Assembly (NCBI RefSeq): GCF_963665355.1
Contig: NZ_OY762229.1
Location: forward strand, 3,038,001 to 3,102,000
Direction: 5' to 3'
DNA length: 64,000 nucleotides
Source: an uncultured Desulfobacter sp.
GTDB taxonomy: Bacteria > Desulfobacterota > Desulfobacteria > Desulfobacterales > Desulfobacteraceae
The translations under genes were made by a program, and so were the position numbers. The notes under the pieces are model-generated. The model made no database searches and was not told the DNA's origin. It saw only the letters and a program-made list of their open reading frames with translations. Below are positions 27,234 to 35,560 of the stretch, in pieces (the stretch's first letter is position 1; every line of letters begins with the position of its first letter).

Positions 27234-28541
27234 ATGGAATTTATAGAGAAATTATTATTCAATAAAAAAGTTTCTGTCTGGGGTGGTGGATATCTGGGGT
27301 ATTCTTATATCATCCGGTTGCAGAAAGCTGGGTTTATGGTTAACTGGTTCGACTTCGGGGGAAATCCAATAATAGGAATCTTAGATGGTTCTTTCCCAAG
27401 TAAAGTTCAAAAAGAATCCTGGTCATCAAGCGGTGACTTACCGCAAATTGATATTGATAGAGTGAAGATCTGCAAAGACGCCTGTGAGATGTTTGATTCC
27501 GTCCTTCATATTATTTCTTTCCCTGCCCTGGAAAACAGACAGCAGAACCGATTGATTCAAATGAGGCAGATTATTATGGAGAATTTGGAGAGGCTGGATT
27601 CACCATTATTTCTTTTTCAATCGGCTGAAGTTCCGCGGACAATTGAGAACAGCTTCATTAAAGCAATTGAAAAAGAGAAGTGCGACTGTTATTACGCTTC
27701 TGCATTCAGAAGCGATTGGACCATTGAAGAGTTTTTAACAAATTCAAGTGTTCAGATAGTTTCAGGTTATAATCCTGCTTCAATTGAAAAGGCAAAATAT
27801 TTTTTTGGGCTTATGGGAATGAACTGTGAAATCCTTTCATCCATTGAAGAGGCGGAAATTTACGAAAATGCCAGGAAAGCAGCTCATTTTATTCTGTCTG
27901 CCTTTTTAAATCAGATGTCATTGTCATATCCTGCCATTGATATTCGAAAGATGACTCAGCTTTTGATTAAAAATATAGGGGAACAGAAAGACTTATTGAA
28001 CATTGGAGCGCTTCAGTATAAAATTGCCAGTTCCATTGATCATCTTGTTGCAGGAATAAAAGCTGAAAATCATCTTTCGATTCTTAAGGATGCAGAAGCC
28101 GGAAATATTTCAATATTGTTCAAATATGCCGATTTGATCAAGAAAAAAGGAGCAAAAACGGTTTGTATATTCGGTATTTCAGCAAAAAATACTTATAAAG
28201 ATATACGCTTTTCCCCTTCGGTTATCCTATCGGAGTATCTTCATAAATCCGGTATGGAAGTATTTATTGATGATCCCTGTTATGATGAGGGCGAACTCAT
28301 TTCAGTTTTACCTTTTGCACAGTATTTTAATATTAATACCGACAAAATGGTTTCAGATGCGCTTTTCATATTCAGGGATCATGGGGATTATAGATTTTTG
28401 TCCCAAAAGGATATTGAGGAAAAGGGAATCAGCAATACAAAGGTTGTAATTGACGACGTCGGACTTTTTAAGGATTTTAAATTTTCTGAAAAGACGTTAT
28501 ACCACATTCCCGGTGACGGCAATCTGATCAAATTACAGTAG
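27234..28541 (+). CDS. degenerate nucleotide-sugar dehydrogenase-like protein
   Basis: The fold resembles UDP-glucose or UDP-ManNAc dehydrogenases. There is an N-terminal Rossmann segment with KVSVWGGGYLGYSYI (about residues 12-26), a helical middle with EIYENARKAAHFILSAFLNQM, and a C-terminal domain with the segment GISAKNTYKDIRFSPSVILSE, matching the family's conserved DIR-SP strand. The central catalytic block, in the family a Gly-rich loop with Cys followed by Pro-x-Asp, is not recognisable: that region reads NIGEQKDLLNIGALQYK, without cysteine. It may therefore be non-oxidative, a binding subunit, or a mechanistically different enzyme. The 435 residues match full family length. Confidence 0.62.
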   Translation: MEFIEKLLFNKKVSVWGGGYLGYSYIIRLQKAGFMVNWFDFGGNPIIGILDGSFPSKVQKESWSSSGDLPQIDIDRVKICKDACEMFDSVLHIISFPALENRQQNRLIQMRQIIMENLERLDSPLFLFQSAEVPRTIENSFIKAIEKEKCDCYYASAFRSDWTIEEFLTNSSVQIVSGYNPASIEKAKYFFGLMGMNCEILSSIEEAEIYENARKAAHFILSAFLNQMSLSYPAIDIRKMTQLLIKNIGEQKDLLNIGALQYKIASSIDHLVAGIKAENHLSILKDAEAGNISILFKYADLIKKKGAKTVCIFGISAKNTYKDIRFSPSVILSEYLHKSGMEVFIDDPCYDEGELISVLPFAQYFNINTDKMVSDALFIFRDHGDYRFLSQKDIEEKGISNTKVVIDDVGLFKDFKFSEKTLYHIPGDGNLIKLQ

Positions 28542-28553
28542 AGATTTTAACAT

Positions 28554-30230
28554 ATGTGTGGAATCGCCGGATTTATTTCACAAAATTTAAACTACGATAA
28601 AGAGTCCATCGTTTCAGGAATGCTCAAAAAACTGGAACACAGGGGGCCAGACCAAAAAGGCGTGGGCGTGTTTGGAGGTGTTGCGCTTGGAATGGTAAGG
28701 CTGAGCATTATTGATACTGAATATCATGAGATTCCATACATAAGCAGTGATAATGAGCATGCGATAGTATATAATGGGGAAATCTACAATCATGAAGGGA
28801 TCAGGGCGTCTTTACGCTCACAATACGATTTTAAAACCGGGTCTGATGGAGAGACCGCTCTTGCAAATTATATCTGCAGGGGGGAAAAGGCGCTGGGAGA
28901 TTTTAACGGCATGTATGCTTTTGCCGTATATTCCAAAAGAGATCATCAGACAATAATTGTCAGAGATAAGATCGGCGAAAAGCCTTTGTACTATACCAGA
29001 GGGAAGGATTTTTTTGCCTTTGCCAGTGAAATAAAAGCGCTGCTGGATCTGGTCCCGGCCGTTTTCAATGATGCTGCATTATCTTATCGGGCCTATGAGT
29101 TCACGGTGGGAAAAGAGACTTTGTTCAAAGGTATTTATTCTCTTGAACCAGGTGAATACCTGACGATAAAAGATGAAGGCACGGTTACCAGTCATAGCTA
29201 TTGGAAAATCTGGGACAATCTTATTGAAATAGAAGATGATGAAACAAAAATTTTAAATCACCTCTCTGAGCTTCTGGAGGATTGTATTCTCCTGAGAACC
29301 AAGAATTCAGCTCACCAGTATGGTGCATTTGTCAGCGGGGGCGTTGACAGTGCTCTTGTTGCCTGTATTGCAAAACCTGATTTTATCTATACAGCGCATT
29401 ATGATTATGATGATTTTGATGAACTTGACTATGCCAAGCTTGTTGCCAGGTGCATTGACAGGGAGCTGGTCATCGTCCGTCCTGACAAGCAGGACTTTAT
29501 AAACACAAGAGAAAAAATCGCCTGGTACCTTGATTCCCCGTGCACATGGACAAGCTTTACTTTGTGGGAACTTGTTAAAAAGGCTGCAGATGAAAACGTC
29601 AAAGTTATTTTATCCGGTGATGGAGCAGATGAAATATTTGGTGGGTACCATCGATATCACCTGCTGCACCATGATGAGCAAATTCATCGGCTTGAGGCCA
29701 TGCAAAAATATTCATACATGATCAACCGCTACTATGGTAGTCCGGTTGAGCGATATACCAAACTGATTAACAGGTGCGACAATATATATGACGAACAGGT
29801 GAACCAATATCTTCATGACAGCCTGACATATTATTTTGAACGAATCAATGCTGACGTGATCCATTTAATGGGCCTTACGGATTTTTATACAACTATGCAG
29901 GTCCTGCTGCAAATGGCAGATAGAATAAATATGGCCCACCATATTGAAAACAGGTCTCCATTTCTTGATTTCAGGCTTGTTCAGTTTGCTTTTTCTCTGC
30001 CTTCAAAATACAAAATTAAGGACGGAGTTACAAAGTGGCTGCTGAAAGAAGTCTCAAAAAAGTTTATCCCAAAGGAAATTCCTGAACGGATTGATAAAAG
30101 GGGTTTCTCAGCGCCGGTTAACAAGTGGTTCAGCTGGGAAAAACAAGGGAAGTACAATAGAAAGGCATATCGGGACATGGTGTTTGGAGACTGGAAAAAA
30201 GTATTTAATGTTCAGGGTTGCTCGGTATAA
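28554..30230 (+). CDS. asparagine synthase-like glutamine amidotransferase (second copy)
   Basis: A 558-residue class II amidotransferase with Cys2 (MCGIAGF), EHRGPDQKG, VYNGEIYNHEG, the PP-loop SGGVDSALV (about residue 263) and SGDGADEIFGGYH. It differs clearly from the 21145 copy and is about 70 residues shorter. It sits between the degenerate dehydrogenase and the NeuB-type synthase, 12 bases and two bases from them, so it should act in the same pathway. It may amidate a carboxyl on the sugar or an attached amino acid. Cellular asparagine synthesis is a less likely role in this context. Confidence 0.85.
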   Translation: MCGIAGFISQNLNYDKESIVSGMLKKLEHRGPDQKGVGVFGGVALGMVRLSIIDTEYHEIPYISSDNEHAIVYNGEIYNHEGIRASLRSQYDFKTGSDGETALANYICRGEKALGDFNGMYAFAVYSKRDHQTIIVRDKIGEKPLYYTRGKDFFAFASEIKALLDLVPAVFNDAALSYRAYEFTVGKETLFKGIYSLEPGEYLTIKDEGTVTSHSYWKIWDNLIEIEDDETKILNHLSELLEDCILLRTKNSAHQYGAFVSGGVDSALVACIAKPDFIYTAHYDYDDFDELDYAKLVARCIDRELVIVRPDKQDFINTREKIAWYLDSPCTWTSFTLWELVKKAADENVKVILSGDGADEIFGGYHRYHLLHHDEQIHRLEAMQKYSYMINRYYGSPVERYTKLINRCDNIYDEQVNQYLHDSLTYYFERINADVIHLMGLTDFYTTMQVLLQMADRINMAHHIENRSPFLDFRLVQFAFSLPSKYKIKDGVTKWLLKEVSKKFIPKEIPERIDKRGFSAPVNKWFSWEKQGKYNRKAYRDMVFGDWKKVFNVQGCSV

Positions 30231-30232
30231 AA

Positions 30233-31294
30233 ATGGGTGTTTATATAATAGCTGAGATAGGAATTAACCATAACAACAGCCTGGAAAATTGTTTCAAACT
30301 AATTGATTCTGCATCAAAAGCAGGTTGTGATGCTGTAAAATTTCAACTTTTTTCAGCAAAATGGTTATACCCTGAAAATGCAGGGAAACTGGACTGGAAA
30401 GATGGTAATGCCACATATAGTTACGACATCTATAAAGCGGTAGAAAAATTTGAACTTCCTTTTGGCTGGATTGACAAGCTTATTGTTTATTGTAAGGAAA
30501 AACGGATTGATTTTATTTCTTCTGTTTTTGATCTGTCCGGTCTTGATTTTCTGATCCAAAAGCAGGTTCATGCAATTAAGTTATCTTCTTATACGATTAC
30601 AAATCTGCCTCTGATTAAATCTGTCGCTAAATCCGGGTTGCAGACATTCCAGAGTACAGGGGGGGCAACACTTGGAGAGACTGAAGAGGCGGTTAACACG
30701 TTTCTTTCATATAATGATAATTTGACTTTGTTGCATTGTTCCATCCAGTATCCAACCCTTCTCTCCAACTGCAACATTGGAGTGATCAAAACGCTTCAAA
30801 CCGCTTTTCCTATGTTGGACGTAGGGTATTCGGATCATACCATTGAAATTTCGCAGGCTCCTGTCCAATCCGTTTACCTTGGGTCGAGTGTCATTGAAAA
30901 GCATATTACCCTTGATAAAAACATGAAAGGGCCTGATCATTTTTTTGCTTTAGAACCTGATGAATTGGCTAAAATGGTGAAGGATATCAGAGCTGCCGAA
31001 AAAGATTATTTGTCAGGTCACTATGAAATCGACTACGAGATTTTTGGAAGTAGTGCCAGAAAATGTTATGAACATGAGAAATATTTGCGTAATTTTTGCT
31101 TTATGACGTTATTTTCCCAAAAAAGGATTGAAAAAGGCGGGCAGATCAAGCTTCAGGATATAAAAATTTTAAGACCGGGGAAAAAAGAACGTGGCTTGGA
31201 ACCAAAGTATTTGAGTCTTTTTAATTCCTATAAGATATTTGCAAAAACCAATATAGAAATTGATGATCCGATAACTTGGGAATCCATATTGTGA
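30233..31294 (+). CDS. NeuB/SpsE-family nonulosonic acid synthase
   Basis: Condenses phosphoenolpyruvate with a hexose-type amino sugar to make a nine-carbon keto acid such as neuraminic, legionaminic or pseudaminic acid. The 353-residue protein has the TIM barrel opening IIAEIGINHNNS, DAVKFQLF, the catalytic-site strand VGYSDHTIEI, and EKHITLDKNMKGPDHFFALEP, which ends the barrel. A C-terminal SAF (antifreeze-like) domain follows (about 285-345). ATG at 30233 is preferred, two bases after the AsnB-like stop; TTG at 30218 is an alternative inside it. Which nonulosonate is made cannot be told. Confidence 0.88.
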   Translation: MGVYIIAEIGINHNNSLENCFKLIDSASKAGCDAVKFQLFSAKWLYPENAGKLDWKDGNATYSYDIYKAVEKFELPFGWIDKLIVYCKEKRIDFISSVFDLSGLDFLIQKQVHAIKLSSYTITNLPLIKSVAKSGLQTFQSTGGATLGETEEAVNTFLSYNDNLTLLHCSIQYPTLLSNCNIGVIKTLQTAFPMLDVGYSDHTIEISQAPVQSVYLGSSVIEKHITLDKNMKGPDHFFALEPDELAKMVKDIRAAEKDYLSGHYEIDYEIFGSSARKCYEHEKYLRNFCFMTLFSQKRIEKGGQIKLQDIKILRPGKKERGLEPKYLSLFNSYKIFAKTNIEIDDPITWESIL

Positions 31295-32295
31295 CAAGCG
31301 CTAAAAAAATACTGTTCCGCGCGGATGCCAAGCCGGAAATAGGAATTGGAGACCTTATGAGCCTGATTCAGCTCTCAAAGTATTTTGAGGAGGACGGATG
31401 GCAGGCTTTTTTTATGATAAGGGCTTATGAGGCTGGAATTCGGCTCATTGAAAAGTATGAGATCAAACAGGTTCGTATCATAGAATCAAACATAACAATC
31501 CCAGAAGAAGTCAATGAAATCAATACATACATTTTAACAAAATCAATTGATGTTGTTTTTTTTGAAATTACGGAAAATAAAATTAGTGACTACCTGGGGC
31601 TTCTATCAGATGTTTCTAAGGCCTGTGTTTCCTTTGACGGGAAAATTCTTCCAGACATGAAGCTGGTTGTGGATTGGGATGTCGCTGCACATGATTATTT
31701 CAGTCCGGATAAATATCCGGAAACTAAATTTTTGTTGGGCCCTGAATATGTGATTCTTCCCTATAATTTTGACCTGAAGCGGGTGGCGGCCAGGAGAATT
31801 CACCATCCTCCTAAAAGAATGCTCATAGCCATGGGCGGAGCAGATGAGTTTGATTTTACCAGTCAGGTTATACAAGAATTGGTTAATCAGAAGATTCAGA
31901 TAGCGGTTACCGTTGTTATTGGCTCGGGATATAAATATAGAGCAGATCTTGATGCTCAATTGGAGGAAAGCAAGTTGAGATATGAACTAAAAGAGAATAT
32001 TTCAAATATGTTTGAGGAATATATGAGATGCGATCTTGCCATAGGCGCCGGAGGACTAACTGCCTCTGAGCTTGTGGCAACAGGCACTCCTGCGTATCTG
32101 ATAGCCATATACGAACACCAGGAAGCGAGATGTAAATATTTTGATGAAAATGGGTGGGCTACATATTTGGGCGATTTTAAAACCTGGAAAACAAATCTGC
32201 CCATCCGTTTTGACGGTATAGTAAAACGTATTCCGGTTAACTTTTTTAAATATAGATCAATTATCAATATTTGTAATGAATTCACAACAAAATAA
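31291..32295 (+). CDS. SpsG/PseG-like GT-B-fold protein lacking the catalytic histidine
   Basis: PseG removes UDP from the altrose precursor of pseudaminic acid; SpsG is its Bacillus relative. The 335-residue protein keeps the two-domain GT-B layout: an N-terminal RADAKPEIGIGD loop and a C-terminal nucleotide region IGAGGLTASELVATGTPAYL. Where PseG has Gly-x-Gly-His followed by an Arg, this protein has GIGDLMSLIQLS: the catalytic His is Asp and the Arg is missing. Hydrolase activity is thus doubtful. GTG at 31291 forms a GTGA overlap with the NeuB-type gene and is preferred over TTG at 31276. Confidence 0.7.
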   Translation: MTSAKKILFRADAKPEIGIGDLMSLIQLSKYFEEDGWQAFFMIRAYEAGIRLIEKYEIKQVRIIESNITIPEEVNEINTYILTKSIDVVFFEITENKISDYLGLLSDVSKACVSFDGKILPDMKLVVDWDVAAHDYFSPDKYPETKFLLGPEYVILPYNFDLKRVAARRIHHPPKRMLIAMGGADEFDFTSQVIQELVNQKIQIAVTVVIGSGYKYRADLDAQLEESKLRYELKENISNMFEEYMRCDLAIGAGGLTASELVATGTPAYLIAIYEHQEARCKYFDENGWATYLGDFKTWKTNLPIRFDGIVKRIPVNFFKYRSIINICNEFTTK

Positions 32296-33046
32296 AGACA
32301 TCATCAGTGAAAATGGTGACACAAAATATCATTTTACTTATTTAGAGTGGGATTCAAATTATTTCCAAAAGCCTTCCTATTATTTGAACACAGACCTGTC
32401 TCGTTTTGGTCATGGAGACGATAGCCGAGCTATTGAAAATATCCGGTCTAAGCTGAACAATTGTTTTGTTACTGCTAAAATAAACACATCCTCTGATTAT
32501 CGAATCGTAAACGAGCTGCAAAGAGCCGGATTTTATTACGTAGATACTGAAGTGACGTTGAAGTATCTGAAAGACGATTCTCAAGATAACCTTAAGACAG
32601 CAGAAGATGATATTAAAATATTTAAAGTGGATAAAAATTGTCATCTGCCGTATGAGGAAATTGGAAGTGTTTTTACACAAACGAGATTTCATACGGATTT
32701 AAATATTTCAACAAAAAAATCCAATGAATTATGGATTTTATATCTGAAAAATTTTATTCCTGGAAGAGAGAAGCATATGTATGCCGCAACAGTTGGAGAT
32801 GTTGTGGTAGGTGTTATTCTCGTAAACATAAAAAATATTGAGGCCTTTCTTTTTTTTGTCGCCATTAAACCTGAATACCAAGGCAAGGGCGTTGGAAGCA
32901 GTTTGATACAGCATGTTATAGCTCAGTTGTTTGGGTTTAGTATCTCGACAGGCACACAGGTAAAAAATATTTCAGCACTCAATTATTACATTAAGAACGG
33001 TTTTTCAAAAATAATTTCAACTAAAACAATTTTGCATCACTGGTGA
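32276..33046 (+). CDS. GNAT-family N-acyltransferase (SpsD/WecD-like)
   Basis: Transfers an acyl group from coenzyme A, most likely to a sugar amine. The 256-residue protein has a degenerate N-terminal half and a C-terminal GNAT core with FFVAIKPEYQGKGVGSSLI, the acetyl-CoA phosphate-binding loop, then NISALNYYIKNGFSK, the Tyr-containing beta-bulge segment. The two-part layout is like WecD (dTDP-fucosamine acetyltransferase) and Bacillus SpsD. It overlaps the PseG-like gene by 20 bases, supporting N-acylation of the amine placed by the DegT aminotransferase. Confidence 0.78.
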   Translation: MNSQQNKDIISENGDTKYHFTYLEWDSNYFQKPSYYLNTDLSRFGHGDDSRAIENIRSKLNNCFVTAKINTSSDYRIVNELQRAGFYYVDTEVTLKYLKDDSQDNLKTAEDDIKIFKVDKNCHLPYEEIGSVFTQTRFHTDLNISTKKSNELWILYLKNFIPGREKHMYAATVGDVVVGVILVNIKNIEAFLFFVAIKPEYQGKGVGSSLIQHVIAQLFGFSISTGTQVKNISALNYYIKNGFSKIISTKTILHHW

Positions 33047-33070
33047 TCAGAATTCTAAGAGTAGAGTTAT

Positions 33071-33697
33071 ATGTTTAAGTTTATAGGATTTATTTCAAAA
33101 AAAAGATATTGGAAGTTTCATAGTCTCATAATCAAATCCATTCTCCTGTTCTACGGGATAAAAATAGGAAGAAATTTTTACATAGAGGGTACACCCCATT
33201 TAAAAATAAACGGTAGTTATCACAATATAATTATAGGGGATAATGTTTCTATTTTAGGCGATGTTGATCTCAGGAATAGGGAAAATGGCAGAATTTATTT
33301 TCATAACAATGTAACTATAGAAAAAGAGTGCCGATTTGTGTCCGCAAGAGAAGGGCTTATAGAAATTGGCGAGGGTTCCATTGTAACGGCCTTCTGTATA
33401 TTGAACGGAGGGAGTGATATTATTATCGGCCGAAATTGCATAATAGGCCCAAGAAGTAGCATAAATGCAAATGAACATAAATTTGCAAGACACATTCCAG
33501 TAAGAAAGCAGGGCTTTATCCATGCGCCTGTCAGAATAGAGGATGATTGCTGGCTGGCAACAAATGTCGTAATCAATAAAGGTGTTTGTTTGCGTAAAGG
33601 CTCCATTATCGCTTCAAATTCGGTTGTTACAAAAGATACTGAGGAATATTCCATTAATGGCGGCATTCCGGCGAAGAAAATAGGAGAAAGAATATAA
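33071..33697 (+). CDS. left-handed beta-helix (hexapeptide) acyltransferase
   Basis: A 208-residue protein of the LbetaH family that uses acyl-CoA for O- or N-acylation of sugars. Hexapeptide coils run from about residue 55 to 190, for example the repeated patterns IIIGDNVSI, IEIGEGSIV and IIIGRNCIIG. The SINANEHKF segment supplies the probable catalytic His, and the C-terminal NGGIPAKKIGER is the usual cap. It is directly followed by the sugar amidotransferase start with no gap. The acyl group and position are unknown; together with the GNAT it gives this sugar two acylation options. Confidence 0.85.
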   Translation: MFKFIGFISKKRYWKFHSLIIKSILLFYGIKIGRNFYIEGTPHLKINGSYHNIIIGDNVSILGDVDLRNRENGRIYFHNNVTIEKECRFVSAREGLIEIGEGSIVTAFCILNGGSDIIIGRNCIIGPRSSINANEHKFARHIPVRKQGFIHAPVRIEDDCWLATNVVINKGVCLRKGSIIASNSVVTKDTEEYSINGGIPAKKIGERI

Positions 33698-34828
33698 ATG
33701 ATATACTGTTCAAAATGCTTGATGCCTGATACCAAACCTTATATCTCTTTTAATGAGTATGGTGTGTGTGCCGCTTGCCAGGCAAGCAGGCGCAAAGTAG
33801 ATATAGTTAATGGGATAGATTGGGATAAAAGGGCAAATGAATTTGATAAGATAGTTTTGCATGCAAGATCAAAGCAGGCTCCTTTCTATGATGTCCTAGT
33901 TCCGGTAAGTGGTGGAAAAGATTCTATTACCCAGGTCCATAGATTGTTGAAATATCATCTTAGGATTCTTGCTGTTAATGTTGATTATGGAATTAAAACC
34001 GATATAGGAAAATACAATCTTGAGTGTATTCCTCGAAATATGGGTGTGAATCTGCAAATTTACAGGCCTAATCTGGCTTTGCATAAGAAATTGATACGCA
34101 TCGGGTTTGAAGAATATGGAGATCCAGATCTTTTAAGTCACACTATGCTTCATGGTTATCCGCTACGGGTGGCTTTGGCCTATCAAATTCCCCTTGTTGT
34201 TCTTGGTGAAAATTCTGCATTTGAGTATGGGGGAGAACAGAGTATATCAAAGCTGAATTCAATAAATAGAGAATGGTTTTTGAAATATGCGGCAAACTCA
34301 GGAAAAGATGCAGCATATGTTTCTAAAAAGTATGATATCCCCATGAATGATCTTGTCATGTATGACTTCCCTGATGAATTGGAAAATTCAGGTACGAAAA
34401 CAGTTTTTTCAAGTTTTTATTTTTTTTGGGACTCTGAAAAGCATTTACAAATAGCAAAAAAATACGGCTTTCAGGAATTGGATAGTCCTCGAGAGGGGAC
34501 ATATCGAACCTATGTGGGGATTGATGAGAAAATCAATCGCATTCATCAATATTTTAAAGTCCTCAAATTTGGATATGGCAGGGCAACCGACCACGCCTGT
34601 GAGGATATCCGAAATGGAAAAATTTCTCGGGATGAGGCAAAAAAATTAGTGAAACAATATGATCTGGATCCAGTATCTGATGAGTATGTAAATGATTTTT
34701 GTAATTTTATTGACATCAGTGTGGACAGGTTTTTAGAAGTTCAAGATTCCTTTCGTAATCTATCCATTTGGGAACAAAATAGTTGGGGCGACTGGTATAT
34801 CCCTGGCCACCTGGAAGACGACATATGA
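33698..34828 (+). CDS. N-acetyl sugar amidotransferase (PseA/WbpG family)
   Basis: Members use ATP and ammonia to change a sugar N-acetyl group into an acetamidino group, as in pseudaminic derivatives of Campylobacter flagellin and Pseudomonas O-antigen. The 376-residue protein has two zinc-type cysteine pairs at the N-terminus (CSKC, about residues 4-7, and CAAC, about 26-29), the PP-loop PVSGGKDSITQ (about 70-80) and the conserved GENSAFEYGG segment. In Pseudomonas the ammonia comes from HisH/HisF-like partners; none are encoded here, so free ammonia or a neighbouring AsnB-like glutaminase might serve. The latter idea is inference. Confidence 0.88.
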   Translation: MIYCSKCLMPDTKPYISFNEYGVCAACQASRRKVDIVNGIDWDKRANEFDKIVLHARSKQAPFYDVLVPVSGGKDSITQVHRLLKYHLRILAVNVDYGIKTDIGKYNLECIPRNMGVNLQIYRPNLALHKKLIRIGFEEYGDPDLLSHTMLHGYPLRVALAYQIPLVVLGENSAFEYGGEQSISKLNSINREWFLKYAANSGKDAAYVSKKYDIPMNDLVMYDFPDELENSGTKTVFSSFYFFWDSEKHLQIAKKYGFQELDSPREGTYRTYVGIDEKINRIHQYFKVLKFGYGRATDHACEDIRNGKISRDEAKKLVKQYDLDPVSDEYVNDFCNFIDISVDRFLEVQDSFRNLSIWEQNSWGDWYIPGHLEDDI

Positions 34829-35151
34829 AAATTACTTTAAATGATAACCCTCGGCTTTTTGGCATAGGAGAAATACAGATTAAAGACTTTGGAACAATTT
34901 TTTTTGAACCATGTGATATGATTTCAATACATACTAACCCTGGGAAGTATTGTGATATCACGGCCACCGATTGGGGCTTTTATCTCGGCTCTTCTGTAAA
35001 CGGGCGTATGAAAGAGAATGGCTTTAGAGTAGCTCTCGTCATAAATAGCCAAGAGAAATTATTTGTTAACGCTGTAGATGAGGGTAAATTAACTGAGTTT
35101 CATGATTATTTAAAAAAGCAGAATAGTCGTGTCCTGCAATGGCTTGATTAA
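34825..35151 (+). CDS. small conserved-type protein coupled to the sugar amidotransferase
   Basis: I do not recognise a named family. The 108-residue product starts MKITLNDNPRLFGIGEIQIKD at the ATGA overlap with the amidotransferase stop, and an earlier in-frame ATG at 34783 lies within that gene. It is acidic, has no signal peptide or membrane segment, and contains ATDWGFYLGSSVNGRM and SRVLQWLD. I recall similar short proteins beside PseA-like genes in other glycan loci, but I cannot name them. A helper or regulator of the amidotransferase is the natural guess. It closes the 24-35 kb module. Confidence 0.65.
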   Translation: MKITLNDNPRLFGIGEIQIKDFGTIFFEPCDMISIHTNPGKYCDITATDWGFYLGSSVNGRMKENGFRVALVINSQEKLFVNAVDEGKLTEFHDYLKKQNSRVLQWLD

Positions 35152-35359
35152 GCATTTTAACCTAAATATTGCAATGGATATCGTGAAACATATATAAAAA
35201 CAGAAAGTTATGAGAATTTTGACTCACCATAATTTTTTGTTTTTTATACACAATCTCAAGATGTTAGCTCTTCGGTTGCAACATTTAAGTTTAAAGCAGT
35301 GCTGAAACAATGTCACGTTCTGATTTTAGCAATTGAAAAATGAGAGTGCAAATGAGTTC

Positions 35360-35498
35360 GAGACCTTTGCACGGGTCGGTCAATGCCAAATAACATTCGG
35401 AGAGTCTATTTAAAAACAGAATATTATAAAGAATTTCTCTTTGTTTCAAATCAAATATGCGGAAATTTTTCGCCGAATTGAACTCGTGCAAAGGTCTC
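35360..35498. mobile_element. MITE-like non-autonomous element with 14-bp terminal inverted repeats
   Basis: The ends read GAGACCTTTGCACG (35360-35373) and CGTGCAAAGGTCTC (35485-35498), perfect inverted repeats. They are flanked by the direct repeat AGTTC at 35355-35359 and 35499-35503, the expected 5-bp target duplication. The 139-bp interior has no coding capacity, so it must be moved by a transposase encoded elsewhere. It sits between the small protein gene and the third AsnB-like gene, 62 bases before the latter's start. The transposase family is not assigned. Confidence 0.82.
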
Positions 35499-35560
35499 AG
35501 TTCGTGAATAAAGGAGTTTCTTTGCTGTTTATTTATAAAAAGTTTTAGGTGGATATCTAT

